From: a virus
Direction: 5' to 3' (one strand)
DNA: 54,454 bases
Virus record (IMG/VR): IMGVR_UViG_3300031974_003269
Coordinates: 1 to 54,454 of that record
Made by a program: the position numbers and the translations under genes. Positions 50,082 through 54,454 of the stretch are shown here, piece by piece (positions within the stretch are counted from its first letter, which is position 1; each line of letters begins with the position of its first letter). The notes under the pieces are model-generated. The model had not been told where the DNA came from and did no database searches. It saw nothing but the letters and a program-made list of their open reading frames with translations.

Positions 50082-53000
50082 ACAACGGCTTGAAGAGCTA
50101 GAGAATAAGCTCGCAGCTCTCAGCTCGCAGGTCGAAGGTCTTGAGCTGGAGAAACAGATAGACCCATTCTTTGAAGAGGATGTGCGTAGATTGATTAATG
50201 ATTTCCGTGAGCAGGAAATTATTGAGTCTCAAGATCTAGATGTTACTGAAGTTAGTGCTGAGAACGACGCCGTCATCAGTGTCACTACGGCTATAGACGC
50301 ACCTTTTAAATTGCACTGGATCAAGCCTGAATCCTGCGAAGCAATGACGGAGGAAAAAGCTCGTGCGGCCTTTGCGGTAGGGGTTGAGGAGCGTATAGGT
50401 ACTGCTCAAAGCGTGCAGACCGGTGATGTATTAATCCTTCTTTGCCGTGAGCCTATTTCCGAAGAATCCTCTTCTGAGGATCTTCCTGGTAGCTTCTGTA
50501 AATTCATCGGTATGGCGGTGGATGTTTTGGGTAATCCAAACTCTAAAGAACCAGACGCAGAGGATGAGCATAAAATAACTGAGAGTGCTCAGTCTTTTGA
50601 GATATTTGTGTGGAGCTCTTGCGAGTGTTCGGGTGAAGAGTCTTCACCTGTCACAATCCCGTCTGCACTAGAAAAAGGCAGCACCTCGGATGGAGGTATG
50701 TATTTAACTCCTTTTCCTGGTTACGAGAATGAGTCCGACACCGCAGAATTTCTTGTATCTGCAGAGATACGAAAGGATAATGTAACATTAAAATCTGAGG
50801 TAGCTAAAACCATAAGCAATACTATTGAGATTAGCGAAAAACGTGCAGGTTATAACACGAAGCTAGTTCAATTATCTGAAGAATTAACTGATTTTTATCT
50901 AGATCGGGAGAAGAAAGATTACACTATAAAACATGCTTACGGTTATTTAGGAGAGAATACTTTTCAAATAGATAATTACTCTACTGAAAGTCTCAGCCTA
51001 AAAACTGCCGAGTGTGGTAATTTACAAGCTGTAAGTATTTCAGGAACCGAACTCGATCTATTTTTTCTAAAAGAAGGGCCTAAAGGATACGAGCAGTTTG
51101 ATTTCTATTGGCGGCATGACCGATACCTAAGAAATTTAGTAGTATCCTTAGGTGTATCAATTGGTTTAGAGGATTCCGTAGCTATTGAAAGTTACAGACC
51201 AATAACTGCTCCTCTGGAAAATCCATTACCTGAAGACGAGTCCGTATTCCTCCCAATTTTAGACACTGTTAACGCTGATAAAATAGAGGTAACAGATGAT
51301 TTTAATACTAGAGATATTAGCACAGTCAGCTTGTTTACAATCGATGAATCCGATGCTCCTCTAAAAGATAGCAAAATAATTCTTACTAAATCAGGTAGCC
51401 AGAAAAAATTTGCTTCGGGGTTGCTCATGGAGCAGCAAGATATCTCTCCGGTATCTATAAACAGCTTAGATTTTCCTGTAATTGATAAAGAGTATGTAAA
51501 GAACTGGCACGGACTCGGTGTGTCGGGGTTAAATTTACTTTCCTCTGCCACTACTAAAGACTCAGATAATTGGAATGTAAGCATTGGTATTAGCTTAAAG
51601 TACGAGAATCTCGGATTTGAGTCTGGGCTGCTAAATTCTGTAGGTAATACAGTATCTCTTGGTAATTCTGTTAATATACAAATACCAAAAGGAACTACGG
51701 ATAATGCTGTATCAATAGCATCAGATCTTAGTTTTACCGGTCTCAAAAAGACTGTAACGGATGAAGGAGTTACTGTCAGTCTAGGTGCGTCCTGGAACTC
51801 ACACCATTCGCAATTTACAGACGGGCTGTTCAAAGGGGATTCTGTGGATGTACCGCAGAGCAGCGAATCCTCTTTTGATTTAGAAATTACAGATCTAGTC
51901 GATTTGGGTGAGGGAGGAACTGCTGGAGATTATATTAAACAACTGAAAGATCTCAGCGGATCCGGGCATTACAATAATGGCGGATCTATGGATCTACAGC
52001 TTGAATTTCAAGAGCTTCGATCCCAGTTAGGATTTAATGACAGCGGGTTCTTTACAGGCGAAGAAGTTGCCAACTCTATATCCCAATCGGTCAGTATACA
52101 TGTGCCGGCCATGGATGCTGTTACATTCCCAAGCATAGGTAAATCAGGTCTAGTAAATGTAGACTCTCTTCAAGATTTAACTCTCAGACCAGCAGATGGT
52201 GGGTTTACTTTACACGCTCGGTATGCCTACAATGGTTTTACCTTTCAAAAAGGTCTTTTTCTAAATCTTACATCTGGTACTGATGCTCAGGAAGGAGAGA
52301 TGGGTTATGTTTCTCTAGGTTATATACCATTCCCGGAAATACCTACTGGAGAAAATAGCACAATCTCAGAACACCAACTATCATCGTTTGAACTAGTATC
52401 TGAATCAAACGACAGTGGCACTACATACAGGCTAACATATACTCCCGAGAAATATAGCCACAATTTTGAAGGCGGTCTTCTTAAAAGTGTAAGTATATCT
52501 TCAGCTGATTCGGAACCTGTATCTATTGCAGTTCCTAAGGGAATTACTTCTGATGAATATGAATCTCCAATTGATTTAGCTTCTCTGGAGATAAGCGAAC
52601 CATTACCAAATGATAACGGTGATACTGAGTATAAAATTACTCTTACGCCAAAGACTTATAGTTCTAAGTTTGAGGGTGGATTACTAAAAAGTTTAAATAT
52701 ATCTACTGCTGCTTCTCAGGAAGTTAGTTTCACAATTCCAAAGGTTAGCGTGTATTCGCCTGAAGGGGTGAGCACTTACATAGCTCCGACCGAGCTATTT
52801 TCCGATTTTACTGCTAATGTAACTACCAAGGAAGTAAATGGTGTGCATGGTGCAAGCTATGTTTTATCACTAATCCCCAAAGAATTAGAGGCTAACTTTG
52901 AGCATGGTTTAACCAAAGATTTTAATCTTAATCAAGGCGCTCCGAAACAGGTAAGTTTTTTTGTTCCAGCACCTGATAACTATGTACCGCCCGATGGCGC

Positions 53001-53823
53001 TCGTATTTCTTTAAGCACTTTTGACTTTAGTGATTTTGCTATTAAGAGAACTGAAGCAGAAGGTGGTGGTGGAGATACTTACAGTTTTAGCTACGAACCT
53101 AAAAATTTAGTCTACCAAGTAGACAACGGTGTAGTTAAAAAACTAAACTTTACGAGCGGCGGCGAAGTATCTCTTGCGCAAAGTATTTTTGTACCTAAGC
53201 TCGGAGATTATAATAATAATACTGGGCACACAGTAAGAGATATATCCTCAATAGATGTTCGTGGAGTTTACGATCACGCTGTAATAAGCAGTTCAGGAGG
53301 GACCGGGGAAACTAGGTATTATATTGATTACGAATATAAGGATATAACTTTTAAAATTAATAATGGATTGGTAACAGATATTACTGCAACGGAGCTTCAA
53401 ACCGCTACGAAAGGTCCAATTATCGTTCCTGGAGAAGTCCCTCTAAAATATTCATGCGATCCAGGCTATGGATGCCAGCCAGATCCTGCGGGTGAGTATG
53501 ATGAGGATACTTGTGGTGGGAATTGTACCGCCGACGCCTATTACTGCGATTCAATACTAACATTTAGACCCTCCCAAATTTACGAATATTACAAAAGCGG
53601 TGGAAATAACGATAAATACACCCTTTACGATACTTGGTCAACTGGGAGCGTATCAGGTCCTTGTATGCAACAATATGTTAGTGAATCATCAGGTCGAATA
53701 ACCGAGCTGGAGCTTCTTCCCGGAAGATCCCAGCCTCGTTTATCTCATGCCATGACTACTTTAGACGAAGACGGTCCGACCGTATACGGGACAGTCTTTC
53801 TTTCTTATGAAGTATCATCATGA
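50068..53823 (+). CDS. Long beta-repeat tail/fibre protein
   Basis: 1251 residues. After an N-terminal coiled coil ('EELENKLAALSSQVEGLELEKQ') the chain consists of beta-rich modules. From about residue 440 to 1105 a motif F-x-x-G-L-L-K-x-[VL]-x-[IL], followed 15-20 residues on by V-S-x-x-[IV]-P-K, recurs about every 65-85 residues (near 448, 516, 583, 721, 799, 867, 943, 1017, 1094). The C-terminus is Cys-rich ('CDPGYGCQPDPAG', 'CGGNCTADAYYC'). This suits a long rod-like fibre with a disulphide or metal-stabilised tip. It overlaps the next gene by 4 bases. Confidence 0.75.
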   Translation: MLGDEQRLEELENKLAALSSQVEGLELEKQIDPFFEEDVRRLINDFREQEIIESQDLDVTEVSAENDAVISVTTAIDAPFKLHWIKPESCEAMTEEKARAAFAVGVEERIGTAQSVQTGDVLILLCREPISEESSSEDLPGSFCKFIGMAVDVLGNPNSKEPDAEDEHKITESAQSFEIFVWSSCECSGEESSPVTIPSALEKGSTSDGGMYLTPFPGYENESDTAEFLVSAEIRKDNVTLKSEVAKTISNTIEISEKRAGYNTKLVQLSEELTDFYLDREKKDYTIKHAYGYLGENTFQIDNYSTESLSLKTAECGNLQAVSISGTELDLFFLKEGPKGYEQFDFYWRHDRYLRNLVVSLGVSIGLEDSVAIESYRPITAPLENPLPEDESVFLPILDTVNADKIEVTDDFNTRDISTVSLFTIDESDAPLKDSKIILTKSGSQKKFASGLLMEQQDISPVSINSLDFPVIDKEYVKNWHGLGVSGLNLLSSATTKDSDNWNVSIGISLKYENLGFESGLLNSVGNTVSLGNSVNIQIPKGTTDNAVSIASDLSFTGLKKTVTDEGVTVSLGASWNSHHSQFTDGLFKGDSVDVPQSSESSFDLEITDLVDLGEGGTAGDYIKQLKDLSGSGHYNNGGSMDLQLEFQELRSQLGFNDSGFFTGEEVANSISQSVSIHVPAMDAVTFPSIGKSGLVNVDSLQDLTLRPADGGFTLHARYAYNGFTFQKGLFLNLTSGTDAQEGEMGYVSLGYIPFPEIPTGENSTISEHQLSSFELVSESNDSGTTYRLTYTPEKYSHNFEGGLLKSVSISSADSEPVSIAVPKGITSDEYESPIDLASLEISEPLPNDNGDTEYKITLTPKTYSSKFEGGLLKSLNISTAASQEVSFTIPKVSVYSPEGVSTYIAPTELFSDFTANVTTKEVNGVHGASYVLSLIPKELEANFEHGLTKDFNLNQGAPKQVSFFVPAPDNYVPPDGARISLSTFDFSDFAIKRTEAEGGGGDTYSFSYEPKNLVYQVDNGVVKKLNFTSGGEVSLAQSIFVPKLGDYNNNTGHTVRDISSIDVRGVYDHAVISSSGGTGETRYYIDYEYKDITFKINNGLVTDITATELQTATKGPIIVPGEVPLKYSCDPGYGCQPDPAGEYDEDTCGGNCTADAYYCDSILTFRPSQIYEYYKSGGNNDKYTLYDTWSTGSVSGPCMQQYVSESSGRITELELLPGRSQPRLSHAMTTLDEDGPTVYGTVFLSYEVSS

Positions 53824-54454
53824 ATGAAGAAGAGTCAGTAACGGTTAATCTGGGGGATCCTTATGAGGATAACCCTAAAACAGAACCTGGGTTTACTACC
53901 TATGTAAATAACCCTGTAAATACCAATGAAGTCGGGGATTATACTGTCACTTACAACTTAATAAAAACTAACCCTACGTTTGAGGCTAAAACATATTTTA
54001 GGGTAGTAACTGTAGAAGATCCTAAACCAGTTATTACAATTAATGGGTCCGATAATGTATTCATTGCTGTCGGAACATCATATATCGATGCGGGGGCTGC
54101 CGCTGATAAAGGAACGCTTGAAACAATAATTCCCTCGGGTGGAATACGTAACGATACGCCTGGTAGCTATTGTATTCTTTATATAGCTACTCATAAAGGA
54201 TTCCTTAGCTTTGCCTCTAGAACCGTCCATGTAGTAGGACAGAGTAGTGGAGTTATCGATCAAAAACCTGTGGGTGGTCTTGATATTACTGAGATTCTCA
54301 CAAAACCTGGAATAGGCCTGGATATTTTGGAAATTGAAATTCCCTCAAAGCCAGAACTAGGCCTAGATATTTCAAGTATTGAAGAACTTTTAACTAAACC
54401 AGAACTAGGATTAGATATTTCAAGTATTGAAGAACTTTTAACTAAACCAGAACT
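53820..54454 (+). CDS. DUF5011-like Ig-fold protein with tandem repeats, cut by window edge
   Basis: 211 codons visible, start overlapping the previous stop (ATGA). 'PVITINGSDNVFIAVGTSYIDAGAAA' type sequence (keys I-T-I-N-G-x-D/N, V-G-T-x-Y-x-D-x-G-A) is the bacterial Ig-like DUF5011 pattern; an earlier 'YTVTYNLIKTNPTF' belongs to a preceding module. From 54264 the protein enters short Leu/Ile/Asp repeats ('KPELGLDISSIEELLT', 16 residues, twice exact). Likely a host-binding fibre or tip component. Confidence 0.75.
   Translation, partial: MNEEESVTVNLGDPYEDNPKTEPGFTTYVNNPVNTNEVGDYTVTYNLIKTNPTFEAKTYFRVVTVEDPKPVITINGSDNVFIAVGTSYIDAGAAADKGTLETIIPSGGIRNDTPGSYCILYIATHKGFLSFASRTVHVVGQSSGVIDQKPVGGLDITEILTKPGIGLDILEIEIPSKPELGLDISSIEELLTKPELGLDISSIEELLTKPE
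54264..54454 (+). repeat. 48-bp tandem coding repeat at window edge
   Basis: Two 48-base units (54348-54395, 54396-54443) are almost identical and a third starts at 54444 before the sequence ends. Upstream are two diverged units (54264-54347). Each encodes a KP-x-x-GLDI-type segment of 13-16 residues. Copy number beyond the edge is unknown. Confidence 0.85.

Noticed and set aside
51192-51833. 213-codon minus-strand ORF opposite the fibre gene
   Set aside because: Shadow of the beta-repeat protein; Ser/Pro-rich by virtue of the complement.
1-54454. Prophage or temperate phage
   Set aside because: No integrase, excisionase, CI-like repressor or attachment site was recognised; the rest of the genome is not visible.

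Overview
The window is part of the genome of a tailed double-stranded DNA phage. It reads as a virulent, podovirus-like virus of a Gram-negative, probably marine, bacterium. The evidence is a large terminase subunit, a portal, a scaffold plus DUF4043-type capsid, an adaptor-like protein and a giant internal virion protein, with no integrase or lysogeny repressor visible. Host and exact taxon cannot be read from the sequence; the marine guess rests on general resemblance to environmental phages.

Layout. Positions 1-6.8 kb are a leftward (minus-strand) replication and nucleic-acid block: a protein cut by the window edge, a Cas4/RecB-like (DUF2800-type) nuclease split over two ORFs, a SNF2-like helicase, a sigma-70 region 4 protein, an NrdR-like zinc ribbon, a RuvC-like resolvase, a ribbon-helix-helix (RHH) regulator and many overlapping small genes. 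Positions 6.8-9.4 kb are a divergent control region: two more RHH proteins, a perfect 19-bp inverted repeat, a compact predicted three-way junction, a small lipoprotein and about 450 bp of structured non-coding sequence. Positions 9.4-17.4 kb are a rightward accessory operon with A/C-rich coding strand and almost no Shine-Dalgarno sites: two HhH DNA-glycosylase-like proteins, a DUF932-like protein, a GP88-like protein, rIIB and rIIA. From 17.5 kb to the right edge is the rightward late block: candidate small terminase, small basic proteins, TerL, a 3859-residue polyvalent protein carrying a NADAR domain, portal, a metzincin and its inactive paralogue, fibre-like proteins, lipoprotein and holin-like genes, scaffold, capsid, adaptor and long beta-rich fibre or tail proteins.

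How it fits together. The minus-strand genes probably copy and process DNA and redirect transcription. The rII/glycosylase operon looks like early host takeover and counter-defence. The late block packages and builds the particle. The NADAR-bearing giant protein is a candidate for delivery into the cell with the genome.

The most unusual signals are regulatory. A recurring element AACAACACACCA sits just upstream of start codons in place of a Shine-Dalgarno site, three copies of it preceded by hairpins with the same CTGCAA loop. A second hairpin family (two copies, identical 11-nt loop, one compensatory base-pair change) precedes the two parts of the accessory operon. A 57-nt three-way junction lies in front of a lipoprotein gene. 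All functional calls come from reading motifs by eye; no database search was run.
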